In this document: one piece after another, positions 52,880 to 64,000 of the stretch
Layout of the letters: every line of letters begins with the position of its first letter
Position numbering within the stretch: position 1 is the first letter of the stretch
Assembly (NCBI GenBank): GCA_016871755.1
Contig: VHCJ01000003.1
Coordinates: 30,053-94,052, forward strand
Source of the DNA: Verrucomicrobiota bacterium
GTDB lineage: Bacteria > Verrucomicrobiota > Verrucomicrobiia > Opitutales > Opitutaceae
Direction of reading: 5' to 3'
Length of the DNA stretch: 64,000 nucleotides
The notes under the pieces: model-generated
The model's database searches: none
Told to the model about the DNA's origin: nothing
What the model saw: the letters and a program-made list of their open reading frames with translations, nothing else
Program-made: the position numbers and the translations under genes

Positions 52880-53709
52880 GAAGCGGCGGGGTGGGTTGGG
52901 AACACAGGTAGGTGGGTGGTGCGAATCGACAACCCATCACGTGCGTTGGTTGGCCTCAGTCGAAGGATACCGGGCGCGGGATGGCGGCGAGGCGGCGCGG
53001 CGCGGCGCTGGCGGCTGACGTGGGTTCGGCGCTCGCAGGGAGAGCGGAGGCGGTGGCACCGTCGACCCAGCGGCTGTCGATGGAGATCGCCTTGGGGCAC
53101 TCCGGCAGGCCTCGCTCGTGGCGCAGGAGTTGTCCGGCGACCAAGTCGATGGCGGCTGAACCGATGCCCTCGGCGTCCTGATAGATCCCGGCCAGCGAAC
53201 CATCGGCGGCGGGCACATCCAAGTCAGCGTAGGCGATGTCCTCTGGCACGCGGAATCCAGCGGTGCGCAACCAGCCGGCGAGGCGGGCGTCGGTGCCGAG
53301 GACGGCATCAATCCGTGTGCGCCGCACCCACTCGATAAACGCGGATTCCTCGAGTTGAGCCGGCCGGTGGATCTGCGGGCCGCCGGTTTGGTCGCTGTCG
53401 TGCGCCTCGAGCAGATAGCCGGCGCTCCAGAGTCCGTTGACCCGCCGATCGGACGCGCCTTCAAGAGCCAGCCCGATCCGGCGCCTGCCGGTCGAGGCCA
53501 GGGACGTGAAGGCGAGGCGGGCGGAGCCGACATGGTTGTCGGTGGCGCGGTGCAAACGGGGGGCGGTGAGGGAGTACGCGATGGTGACGGCGGAGAAGTG
53601 GCTCCAGTCCAAGGCGAGGCTGGAGGGCTTGGGGAGCGGGGCGATGACGACGCCGACGATCCCCCGGGCGACCAGGATGTCGCTGAGCCGGGCGGCGTGT
53701 CCGTCGGCG

Positions 53710-56748
<3,039 letters not shown>

Positions 56749-56901
56749 GCGGCGCCCGTGGAGGGTGAAGGCTCGCTCGACGACATCCGCTCGACCGATC
56801 GCGCCGGAGTCGCCGTCAAAGACCCGTTCGCTCCCGACTTGGATGGTGGAGTGGTGGGGGGTCGACAGCTTGAGGCGGCGCTCGATGGCGCCGAAGAAGC
56901 T

Positions 56902-58083
56902 TCAATAGGAAAAGTCTCCCGCGAGGAAGTGCTTTGGCTGTCCATCGTGGATGACCGGGGCGTAAATGGCGAAGCCGGGGCCGAGTTCGCCGAGGAGGAT
57001 GGTCAAGGTCAGAGCGGGCTCGAGGGTGCGACTGGAGTCATCGATCGCCTCCGAGCGCGCCGGATCGAGGTTATGGTTGGCGACAATCGTGACGCGCTGG
57101 CTGCTGCTGTCGGTGGTGGCGCCGATGACGGTCTGGCGGGAGGAGTCGAGCACCGCGAAGGTATGGCGTCCCGGAGTCTCCTCCATCTGCGACAGGAGTT
57201 CGCGGACGCGGGCGGCGTCGATTGGCGCGCCGGACTCGCTCCACCGCCGGGCGGCCCGGCCGTACGCGTTGATGATTCGTTCCAGGTTGGCGTTGACGGT
57301 GCTGGCGACGAGGTTGAGTTGGTTCTGCGCCGAGGATCGGTAGAACTCCGCTTCCCGGTTCCGGAACCCCATCGCAAGGATCAGGGTGAAGGAGACCGCG
57401 ACCGCCACGACCGGGAGGGGCACCCAGGCAGGCGCGGAGGGGTTCTCGCGGTGGGACTCCCGCCACGCCAGCAAGCTCATCCCGAACGAAACCGCCAAGA
57501 TGGCGGCACCCGTGATCACCGCGGCGACGACCGGGGTGGTGAGTGTATAGATGAGCGGAATCTGCGTGGCCGCTCCGAGTAGAACGGCAAAACCGATCGC
57601 GAGGAAGGGCGCCCCGATTAGGGCGATCAGCGGGGAGCGAAAACGCTCGGGAAACCGGGCGGAGGGCAGCGTGAGAATGGCCACTGAGGCCGTGCACAGC
57701 GCACCGGAGAGGAGCATCGGCATCCGGACATCCGGCGCGGAGGCGTCGTGAGCGAGCCGTTGCAGCAGGTGTCCGATCCCCAAGGAGCGTCCGAGCCAAG
57801 CTTCCAAGAGGAAGCCGCCGGAGGTCAACGCGGGCAGCACCGCCGCCCAAGCGGCCCACCGTTGCTGAAATTCAATCAGCAGGAAGATCAGGCCGAAAAG
57901 AACCAAGCTGCTGCCCGCGTAGAGCTTGAGCGAGGTCAGCGAGTCCTGCCCCGTCAGTTCAGCGGGACCGGCGTTGAAGGCCGCGTAGACGACGAAACCG
58001 CCGAGAGCGACTTGGGCCAACCCCACCAGTAACGTCAGTCGCTGGCTGAGCGGCGAGGGCATGAGCAGCTTCGGCAGCGGCAT
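56902..58083 (-). CDS. Sensor part of the histidine kinase: membrane domain and truncated CHASE-like domain
   Basis: 393 residues. About seven to eight membrane helices fill residues 15-235 (LTLLVGLAQVALGGFVVYAAF, LYAGSSLVLFGLIFLLIEF, PVVAAVITGAAILAVSFGMSLL, VPLPVVAVAVSFTLILAMGF). An extracytoplasmic CHASE-like domain begins (FRNREAEFYRSSAQNQLNLVASTVNANLERIINAYGRAARRW). It stops mid-domain at ...KHFLAGDFSY-TGA. The next codons in the same frame (SFFGAIERRLKLSTPHH...) continue smoothly into the kinase, so this and the 53710-56748 gene were one protein of roughly 1300 residues. The break is a nonsense mutation, a sequencing error or UGA readthrough. Confidence 0.78.
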   Translation of the reverse strand: MPLPKLLMPSPLSQRLTLLVGLAQVALGGFVVYAAFNAGPAELTGQDSLTSLKLYAGSSLVLFGLIFLLIEFQQRWAAWAAVLPALTSGGFLLEAWLGRSLGIGHLLQRLAHDASAPDVRMPMLLSGALCTASVAILTLPSARFPERFRSPLIALIGAPFLAIGFAVLLGAATQIPLIYTLTTPVVAAVITGAAILAVSFGMSLLAWRESHRENPSAPAWVPLPVVAVAVSFTLILAMGFRNREAEFYRSSAQNQLNLVASTVNANLERIINAYGRAARRWSESGAPIDAARVRELLSQMEETPGRHTFAVLDSSRQTVIGATTDSSSQRVTIVANHNLDPARSEAIDDSSRTLEPALTLTILLGELGPGFAIYAPVIHDGQPKHFLAGDFSY

Positions 58084-58392
58084 GTCGCGGGTTATTCAGA
58101 GGGTTCAGAGCGACCGCGGAGACCCATTTCGCCCCACCACAGACTCGCCGGCGAGCGATGTCGTCGCTTTCCGACTCACGTTTGCAGTAGTTTCGGGCAT
58201 CAGCTGGAGCCACCGAGGCATTTCGTTTTATTCGGACGTTGATCGAGGAGATTGAAGCAAATCGCTTCCGCCCGCGACGGGTCGCGCCGGTTCGGTCGCA
58301 AAAACCCTGCCGAGGTCCGCCTTCGGCACGTTCCCGAATCGAGGAGTCCGAAAGAGCAACAGGGGCCGTCTTCGTCAGGGCTCGGCAGGGGA
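58084..58392. other. 309-bp intergenic stretch between the kinase and the insertion sequence
   Basis: No supported gene. It carries the presumed kinase promoter region near 58084-58250, which is less GC-rich than its surroundings (for example CATTTCGTTTTATTCGGACG). The left inverted repeat of the IS1380-like element begins at 58393. Confidence 0.5.
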
Positions 58393-58416
58393 CTCAGCCG
58401 GGATCATGCAATCGAG
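58393..58416 (+). repeat. Left terminal inverted repeat of the IS1380-like element
   Basis: Matches the right repeat (59873-59896, reverse complement) at 18 of 24 positions. The transposase stop codon falls within it (58404-58406). Confidence 0.7.
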
Positions 58417-59829
58417 TGCCAGATAAGTTGGTGAGGACCGGCTCTGGCGGAGAGTGCGGCAACTGCATCGCAGTCTTCGTCGTCGCTCATTTGGCGGAGG
58501 AGAACGAGCCACCAGTGCCGGCGTTTTTCGCCGGTGACAGCGAGCTTGAGCGTCGGCTTGCCTGCGGCGTGGCTGAAGACCGCGGCGCAGGAAGACAGCC
58601 GCCAGCGTAAGGTGGTCAGTTCGGCCCGTTGCGGCTGACCGAGCCGGCGCTGCAGCCCGACGCACCGATTGTAGGCGCAGATGGTGGGGTGGCAGGCGGC
58701 TTCAGTTGCCCGGAACGAACGGCCGCACAGGCCCTTCAGGCCGAACTGGGTGCCGAGTTCCTTGATGCGGTTCTCGATGTCGGCGCGGCCGTTGTAACGG
58801 CGCCACACCTCGAGGGCGCTGATGGCGGGCGGCAGGTTGGTCCGCAGCGCCTGGAACTTGTAGCCGGGCACCTCGAGCAGTTGCTTGCCGCCGGCGTGGG
58901 GGCGTTCGGCGACGCGCTGACGCAGGACAACGAGCCGACCGCCCTCGTGGGTGACGTCCTGCACCTCGATCCCGGGAACCTCGGTCGGGGTCCACGCGGC
59001 GTCATCGTGGCGACAGAGCGTGCGCACCGGCGCGCGCAGCGCGGCGGTCAAGACATACTGCCGCCCGCGGGCCTCCAGTTTCGCGATCATGCCGTGGGTG
59101 CAAAAACCGCTGTCGGCGCGCACCAGCGCCACGCGGACCGTCGGGGGCAGACGGCTGAGCGTGTCGCCGAGGAACGTGGCCGCCCCGCTGAAGCAGGTCA
59201 GTGTTGCCTGGCCGCAGCCAAAAATGCGCGACCTGTGGCACCTCCGCGATCGCGGCGATGATCGGCCGATGACAGGGCTTCAACCCCTTGCGGGTGTAGC
59301 CCACGCGCACGCCTTCCTGATGGCCGTCCTCGTGGAGCAGGGAAAACGAATCCAGATCCAACGTGTAGCCCTCGCGCCGCGCCGGCAGATCCTCCAATGC
59401 CCAGCGGTGCAGACCGGACAACGCCTCCCCGGCGCCGCGGCCGCACCGCGCGAAGAAGCGCGACAGCGTCGACTGGCTCGGGATCGCCTCGATGCCGAGC
59501 ACCTCCGCCACCGCCGGATCGTGCGCCAGATGCGCCACGCGGGCGAGCTTGTCCGCCCCGCACAGGATCCCGCCGATAAAACCCAACGCGGTGTCGCACG
59601 GATCGTACGCGTTCGGACTCGTCGGCGCGTGCGGCAGCACCGCCCGCAACTGCTCCCGCAGTCCACGCTCCGTGATGAACCGTGTTCACACTGCCAACCC
59701 GCCGGGCGCCGTCAGGCGCTGGTCGGTGAAGCCGATCCGCATCGACTTCACCCCGTCTTTGGTGCCCAAATCCAGCCGCACCGTTTGGTTCGCCTCTGTC
59801 TGGGGCGTTAACTTCGTTTCAAGTTGCAT
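58404..59829 (-). pseudogene. IS1380-family DDE transposase, disrupted
   Basis: Reading from ATG 59829, the N-terminus (QTEANQTVRLDLGTKDGVKSMR...APGGLAV) meets a TGA at 59686-59688 where a Trp or similar would fit, then continues TRFITERGLREQLRAVLPHAPTS. The DDE core is recognisable: DPAVAEVLGIEAIPSQSTLSRFFAR, YTLDLDSFSLLHEDGHQEGVRVGYTRKGLKPCHRP and FWLRPGNT. A +1 frameshift near 59210 moves to the frame reading SGAATFLGDTLSRLPPTVRVALVRADSGFC, then FQALRTNLPPA and YNGRADIENRIKELGTQFGLKGLCGRSF. With two lesions it cannot make a full transposase. Confidence 0.85.
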
Positions 59830-59872
59830 ACCTTGAACGACGCCAAACGGTGCGCTCGTTGGCGACTACGCC

Positions 59873-59896
59873 TTCAACTGCATAGTCCCGGCTCAG
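59873..59896 (-). repeat. Right terminal inverted repeat of the IS1380-like element
   Basis: Plus-strand TTCAACTGCATAGTCCCGGC and the next four bases; the reverse complement matches the left repeat at 18 of 24 positions. Confidence 0.7.
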
Positions 59897-59928
59897 CGGT
59901 CGAATCCCGCCCAGTCCGTCGGTCGGAT

Positions 59929-61158
59929 TCAGGCGCGGAAGAAGGCCAGGATCCGCCGCAGGCTCCGCACCAGCACGTCGATTTCGTCCGGGGTGTTGTA
60001 GACGTAGAAGCTGGCCCGCACCGAACTGGGCAGCCCCAGCTTGCGCATGAGGGGCTGGTTGCAGTGGTGACCGCCGCGCAGGGCGACCCCGTCTTGGTCG
60101 GCGAAGGTCACGACGTCGTGCGCATGGGCGTCCGCGAGGGCGAAGCTCAGGATGCCGGCGCGTCGGCCGGCCGGACCCAGGAGGCGGATGCCGGGAAGCT
60201 CCGCGAGGGCGGCGTAGGCGGCCTCGGCGAGCGCGTGATCGTGCAGGCTGATCTCCGGCCGGCCGAGGCCGTCGAGGTAGTCCATGGCGGCGTGCAGCCC
60301 GATCGCGTCGGCGACATTCGGAGTGCCGGCCTCGAAGCGTTCCGGCGCGCGCTTCCAGCGACTGCCGCTGAATTCGACCACGCTGATCATGCCGCCGCCG
60401 GTCTGCCACGGCGGCATGGCGTCGAGCAGCGCGCGCCGGCCGTAGAGCGCGCCGATGCCGGTGGGCCCGGCCATCTTGTGCCCGGAGAAGGCGAGGAAGT
60501 CGCAGCCCAGGGCCTGCACGTCGATCGGTTCGTGACCGATCGACTGGGCGGCGTCGATCAAGGTGACCGCCCCGACCTCCCGGGCGCGGCGGCAGAGCTC
60601 GGCCGCCGGGTTGATCGTGCCGAGCGTGTTGGAGATGTGCGTGAATGCGAAGAGCTTCACCTCCGGCGTGAGCAGGCGTTCGAGCGCGTCGAGATCAAGT
60701 CCGTGCTCCGCATTGTCGCCTGTGACCGGGACGTAGCGGACGGTCGCCCCGGCGCGTTCCGCTGCGACCTGCCACGGAACCATGTTGGAGTGGTGCTCCA
60801 TCTCGGTGAGCAGGATGACGTCCCCGCGGCGCAGGTTGGCCGCGGCCCAGCTTTGGGCGACCAGATTCACCGATTCCGTCGTGCCGCGGGTGAAGACGAT
60901 CTCGGCCGGGCTGGCGGCGTTGATGAACCGGGCAACCCGGGCGCGGGCGGCTTCGTAGCCGTCGGTGGCGCGCATCGAAAGCGCATGCAGCCCGCGGTGG
61001 ACGTTGGAGTTGTCGCGCTCGTAGAAGCGCGCCACGGCGTCGATCACCGCCCGCGGCTTGTGGCTCGTGGCCGCATTGTCGAGGTAGACGAGGGGGTGGG
61101 AGCCCACCTTCTGGTGGAGCACGGGAAAGTCGGATCGGACGTCGCGGCCGGCAAGCAT
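59929..61158 (-). CDS. sufS: Cysteine desulfurase SufS
   Basis: 409 residues, the usual length for group II desulfurases. Landmarks: VYLDNAATSHKPRAVIDAVARFYERDNSNVHRGLHALS, EIVFTRGTTESVNLVAQSW, EMEHHSNMVPWQ, the PLP Lys228 in FLAFSGHKMAGPTGIG, and the catalytic Cys366 in ALRGGHHCNQPLM. It takes sulfur from cysteine and hands it to SufU for iron-sulfur cluster assembly. sufU is on the same strand 1.6 kb upstream, separated by an opposite-strand gene. Confidence 0.96.
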   Translation of the reverse strand: MLAGRDVRSDFPVLHQKVGSHPLVYLDNAATSHKPRAVIDAVARFYERDNSNVHRGLHALSMRATDGYEAARARVARFINAASPAEIVFTRGTTESVNLVAQSWAAANLRRGDVILLTEMEHHSNMVPWQVAAERAGATVRYVPVTGDNAEHGLDLDALERLLTPEVKLFAFTHISNTLGTINPAAELCRRAREVGAVTLIDAAQSIGHEPIDVQALGCDFLAFSGHKMAGPTGIGALYGRRALLDAMPPWQTGGGMISVVEFSGSRWKRAPERFEAGTPNVADAIGLHAAMDYLDGLGRPEISLHDHALAEAAYAALAELPGIRLLGPAGRRAGILSFALADAHAHDVVTFADQDGVALRGGHHCNQPLMRKLGLPSSVRASFYVYNTPDEIDVLVRSLRRILAFFRA

Positions 61159-61265
61159 GGTATCGAAACGCTACTCAACCGGCCCGAAAGGTGAAGGGGG
61201 AAACTGCACCCCCGTGCCGGAGGCTTGCGCGTGGCGGCTGACCAGCTTTTGCTGCAGTTCGCCCC

Positions 61266-62762
61266 ATGCGTCCCCTCCGCTCTTTCCTCGCCTCGCCCAG
61301 ATTCGCCCCCCTCGCCCTTGTCGGAGTCCTTCTTCCCGGCCTTCTTCCGGCCCAAGGCATCCGCGAGCGCACCGGCAAGGTGGCGGAGATCTACGCGCAG
61401 CACTGCGCCAGTTGCCACGGCGACCAGATGCAGGGGGCGTCCGCGCCGTCGATGCTGGACGACATCTGGCTGAACGGCGGCGATGACGACAGTCTCGCCC
61501 GCAGCATCCGCAACGGCTTTCCGGACCGCGGCATGCCGGCGTGGGGCGTGATGATCCCGGAGACCGAGATCCGCGCCATGGTCATCTTCATGCGCGAGAT
61601 GCGGGCTCGTCACGACCGCGGCCAACTGACCTTCGCCGAGCCCAAGGATTCCGTGACTGCGCAGAGCGCGTTGCACGCCTATCAGGTTAACACCTGGCTC
61701 GACGACGTCACCGAACCTTGGTCGATGGCCTTCCTCCCCGACGGCGGCGCTCTCGTCACTGAGAAGCGCGGCCGCCTGCTGCGCGTCGGCGCCGACCGCA
61801 AGGTGGTCGGCCGGATCGACGGTCTGCCCGAGATCGACAACGACGGCCAGGCCGGGCTGTTCGAGGTGCTGCTGCATCCGCGTTATGCTGAGAACGGCTG
61901 GGTGTACCTCGCCTTCAGCGATCTCAAGCGCGACAAGGAGGACCGCAAGGTCAGCATCACGCGCGTGATCCGGGGGCGCTTGAAGGGGCAGACTTGGGTC
62001 GATCAGGAAACGATTTTCGAGGCGCGTCTCGACCACTACCGCAAGGCCGGTGGGGTGCACTTCGGCGGTCGCCTCGCCTTCGATCGAGCCGGCTATCTGT
62101 ACTTCACAATCGGTGATCGCGGTCCGATGGCCGATGCGCAGGACACGACCCGTCCCAACGGCAAGGTGCACCGCGTCCATGACGACGGCCGGATCCCGGC
62201 CGACAACCCGTTCGTCGGCGACGCCGGGGCGGTGCAGTCGATCTGGAGCTACGGTCACCGCAATCCGCAGGGTCTCGCGTTCCACCCGGAGACGGGCCAG
62301 CTCTTCGACCTCGAGCACGGTCCGCGCGGGGGCGATGAGTTGAACCTCGTCCAGCGGGCGCGCAACTACGGCTGGCCGGTCATCAGCTACGGGATGAACT
62401 ACGATGGCTCGACGCTGACTCCGTTCACCGCGAAGGCAGGCATGGAGCAGCCCGTCGTCTACTGGGTGCCGTCCCTCGGCGTGTGCGGGATGAACTTTTG
62501 CACCGGCAACGAGTTTCCCCGCTGGAAGAATCACCTCTTCATCACCTCGCTTGCCGCACAGGAACTGCGCCGTCTCGAGGTCGTCGATGGCAAGGTCGTC
62601 TACCAGGAAATCCTCTTCAAGAATCTCGGACGTATCCGCCACGTCATCACGGGACCGGACGGCGCGCTCTACGTCCTCCTGCCGTCGCGGATCGCGCGGA
62701 TCTCCGCTGCTCCGGAGAAGGTCGCCGCCGGTGCGGTGGCGGACCGGGTCGCGCTGCGCTGA
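61266..62762 (+). CDS. Cytochrome c-PQQ-dependent sugar dehydrogenase fusion
   Basis: 498 residues with a signal peptide (ending LLPGLLPAQG). Residues 35-115 are a class I cytochrome c: haem motif CASCH (47-51) and axial Met in RGMPAWG. From about 135 a six-bladed beta-propeller of the soluble aldose sugar dehydrogenase/Hhip type follows: LDDVTEPWSMAFLPDGGALVTEKRGRL, DNDGQAGLFEVLLHP, GVHFGGRLAFDRAGYLYFTIGDRG, SYGHRNPQGLAFHP, EHGPRGGDELNLV and IRHVITGPDGALYVLL. It would oxidise sugars in the periplasm and pass electrons to its own haem. It is divergent from sufS and convergent with sufU. Confidence 0.92.
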   Translation: MRPLRSFLASPRFAPLALVGVLLPGLLPAQGIRERTGKVAEIYAQHCASCHGDQMQGASAPSMLDDIWLNGGDDDSLARSIRNGFPDRGMPAWGVMIPETEIRAMVIFMREMRARHDRGQLTFAEPKDSVTAQSALHAYQVNTWLDDVTEPWSMAFLPDGGALVTEKRGRLLRVGADRKVVGRIDGLPEIDNDGQAGLFEVLLHPRYAENGWVYLAFSDLKRDKEDRKVSITRVIRGRLKGQTWVDQETIFEARLDHYRKAGGVHFGGRLAFDRAGYLYFTIGDRGPMADAQDTTRPNGKVHRVHDDGRIPADNPFVGDAGAVQSIWSYGHRNPQGLAFHPETGQLFDLEHGPRGGDELNLVQRARNYGWPVISYGMNYDGSTLTPFTAKAGMEQPVVYWVPSLGVCGMNFCTGNEFPRWKNHLFITSLAAQELRRLEVVDGKVVYQEILFKNLGRIRHVITGPDGALYVLLPSRIARISAAPEKVAAGAVADRVALR

Positions 62763-62785
62763 CCCCGCGGCGGACCTCGGGGGCT

Positions 62786-63241
62786 TCAGGCCCCGCCGCC
62801 GGCGCCCGCCGCTGGCGTGATCGGGGGCGAGCGGAGCGCCTCCAGCGCGGTGTGCCAGCCGAGCGTCGCGCACTTGATGCGCGCCGGGAAGGCGTGCACG
62901 CCAGCAAAGGCGGCGAGATCGCTGATCTCGTCCGGCGTTTCCCCCGTCGTCACGATGCGGTGGAACTGGTCGTAGAGTTCCTTCGCCTCCGGGGCCGTCC
63001 CGCCCTTCAGGAGCGTGGTCATGAGGGACGCACTGGCCTGCGAAATCGCGCAGCCCTGGCCGTCGAACGTGATCTCGGCAATCCGGTCGCCATCAAGCCG
63101 GAGGAAGACGCTGCACTGGTCGCCGCAGGTCGGGTTGTCTCCGTGCGCCACCCGGTTGGCCACGGGAAGTCGCCCGCGGTTCCGGGGCCGACGGTTGTGG
63201 TCCAGAATGACCTGCTGGTAGAGCTCGGTGAGATCGCTCAT
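62786..63241 (-). CDS. sufU: Iron-sulfur assembly sulfurtransferase SufU
   Basis: 151 residues from MSDLTELYQQVILDHNRRPRNRG at 63241. The zinc site of SufU is complete: Cys39 and Asp41 (NPTCGDQC), Cys64 (GQGCAISQAS) and Cys124 (RIKCATLGW). The insertion distinguishing SufU from IscU (GGTAPEAKELYDQFHRIV) is present. It accepts persulfide from SufS by zinc-ligand swapping. The C-terminus ends with a Gly/Ala-rich tail. Its partner sufS is the next minus-strand gene. Confidence 0.95.
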   Translation of the reverse strand: MSDLTELYQQVILDHNRRPRNRGRLPVANRVAHGDNPTCGDQCSVFLRLDGDRIAEITFDGQGCAISQASASLMTTLLKGGTAPEAKELYDQFHRIVTTGETPDEISDLAAFAGVHAFPARIKCATLGWHTALEALRSPPITPAAGAGGGA

Positions 63242-63323
63242 GTCAAACGACCACGCTACGCGACCCGGAGCCGTTGCCAAGAGCGGAAGGCGTCCGCAGC
63301 CGCGAACCGGCCCGACAGCCGGG

Positions 63324-64000
63324 TCAGCGCAGATCGAGCCGCGCCGTGGCCGGCTGCGCGAATCCCTGCCAGTACGCCTCGATCAGCGCGCGGTCCGGCG
63401 GGCCGTCGAAGACGAGGCAGCGGTAGCGCGCGAGGTAGGGCTGGCCGGGCTCGATCGTCCAGCGCCCAAGCTGCGAGGGGGTGAAGCAGAAGTAGGGTTC
63501 CCGCGGGTGCACCCGGACGGGCTGGGGGGCGCGGAGGTTCCCCGGATGGCCGAGCATGGCGAAGCCGGCCACCGCCCCGGGACCGACCGCGCCGCTCTGC
63601 GCGATCCACCGCAATCGCTGGCCCTGGGCCTTTGTTCGGTCCGTTTCACCGTCGGGCGTGAGGAACTGCGAGGCGTTGGCGCCGAGCCATTCCGCGCGTC
63701 CGCGGAAGGCGGTCCCGCCGTAATGGTACTCCGGAAGGATGAGCGGGTCGTCCGTCGCGCAGGTCTGACGGACCGTGAGTTCAAACAGGTGAATCGGCCG
63801 CGCCGCGCCGGGCACGCGGTAAATCACCACCTCCCAGCTCTCGTTCAGCGCAGTCACCGGAGCCGGCGCTGAGAGGTCAACCATGCGATGGCGGGCGACG
63901 AATCCGCCGTGGACCGGTCCACCCCACGTGCGATCCAGTGCCATGCGCTCCACGGTGCCGGTCTTCTTGCCCATGTTCCAGAAATCCGGGGTGCGTCCTT
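63324..64000 (-). CDS. DUF6807 (PmoA-like) protein, partial
   Basis: At least 225 residues; the frame stays open at the right edge (DFWNMGKKTGTVER...), so the true start lies outside. The wording GGFVARHRMVDLSAP, NESWEVVIYRVPGAARPIHLFELTVRQT, LILPEYHYGGTAFRGRAEW, AGFAMLGHPGNLRAPQPVRVHPREPYFCFTPSQLGRWTIEPGQPYLARYRCLVFDG matches the 'methane oxygenase PmoA'-labelled DUF6807 family. These are exported beta-sandwich proteins common in Planctomycetes, Verrucomicrobia and Bacteroidetes and not real methane oxygenase subunits. Its role is unknown, and it often accompanies Gfo/Idh/MocA and sugar genes. Confidence 0.82.
   Translation of the reverse strand, partial: GRTPDFWNMGKKTGTVERMALDRTWGGPVHGGFVARHRMVDLSAPAPVTALNESWEVVIYRVPGAARPIHLFELTVRQTCATDDPLILPEYHYGGTAFRGRAEWLGANASQFLTPDGETDRTKAQGQRLRWIAQSGAVGPGAVAGFAMLGHPGNLRAPQPVRVHPREPYFCFTPSQLGRWTIEPGQPYLARYRCLVFDGPPDRALIEAYWQGFAQPATARLDLR

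Larger units (their letters stand above)
58393..59896 (-). mobile_element. IS1380-like insertion sequence, decayed
   Basis: About 1.5 kb bounded by imperfect inverted repeats: left CTCAGCCGGGATCATGCA and, read inward from the right end, CTGAGCCGGGACTATGCA, sharing AGCCGGGA and ATGCA blocks. The interior is filled by one transposase gene broken by a stop codon and a frameshift. The right end stops 33 bp from the sufS stop codon. No clear target-site duplication is visible, so the exact outer ends may be off by a few bases. The element is inferred to be inactive. Confidence 0.8.

Noticed and set aside
63324..64000. Methane monooxygenase subunit (PmoA)
   Set aside because: The database label for this family is misleading. 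The sequence is a soluble beta-sandwich DUF6807 protein without the membrane helices or metal ligands of particulate methane monooxygenase.

Overview
The window is a 64 kb piece of a GC-rich chromosome that reads as a Verrucomicrobiota, most likely an Opitutaceae-like bacterium. That placement is an inference. It rests on GC-rich codon use, a Gram-negative gene set (a secretin, mpl), a bacillithiol operon, a ThuA-like and Gfo/Idh/MocA pair beside a sodium:solute symporter and a HEAT-repeat/discoidin protein, a DUF6807 (PmoA-like) protein, a 65-residue S21, and a Suf system of the SufS/SufU kind. There is no rRNA, CRISPR array or prophage. One tRNA and one decayed insertion sequence are present.

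Layout. 1-4.2 kb: 5'-end fragment of a type II secretion secretin (minus), then aroC, a degenerate CobW/G3E-like protein and a Sua5-type threonylcarbamoyl-AMP synthase (plus). 4.2-8.1 kb: KDPG aldolase, tRNA-Leu(CAG), mobA, a DUF6194 protein, a LysR fragment holding only the DNA-binding domain, a sulfite-oxidase-type molybdoenzyme and a membrane protein. 8.1-21.4 kb: housekeeping genes (hrpA, Pit phosphate transporter with its PhoU-like partner, class IV aminotransferase, RsmB-type and small-molecule-type methyltransferases, dnaE, rpsU with a strong terminator). 21.6-28.2 kb: a likely carbohydrate or exported-solute module (SSS symporter with a coupled tiny membrane protein, HEAT/discoidin protein, Gfo/Idh/MocA oxidoreductase, divergent ThuA-like protein). 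29-34.6 kb: an inorganic-carbon module, made of beta-carbonic anhydrase, a LysR regulator and divergent dabB-dabA with all expected zinc ligands. 34.6-36.5 kb: a DeoR regulator divergent from a class II aldolase whose C-terminus looks like a bacterial-microcompartment targeting helix. 36.7-45.8 kb: cytochrome b562-like protein, SGNH hydrolase, MFS transporter, mpl, an orphan ABC ATPase, two EEP nucleases/phosphatases, an ArsC/Spx-like protein and a YghZ-type aldo/keto reductase. 45.8-52.9 kb: a tightly coupled minus-strand operon of secreted PIG-L protein, tiny membrane protein, SSS symporter, half-size BshC-like protein, bshB1 and bshA. 53-58 kb: LacI regulator and a hybrid histidine kinase split by one in-frame TGA. 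58.4-59.9 kb: a decayed IS1380-like element with recognisable terminal inverted repeats. 59.9-64 kb: sufS and sufU separated by an opposite-strand cytochrome c-PQQ sugar dehydrogenase fusion, then a DUF6807 protein running off the right edge.

The most interesting points are the compact BshC-like protein in a bacillithiol operon with its own symporter and exported deacetylase, the DAB/carbonic anhydrase module in an apparent heterotroph, the microcompartment-type tail on the aldolase, and the kinase broken only by a UGA codon.
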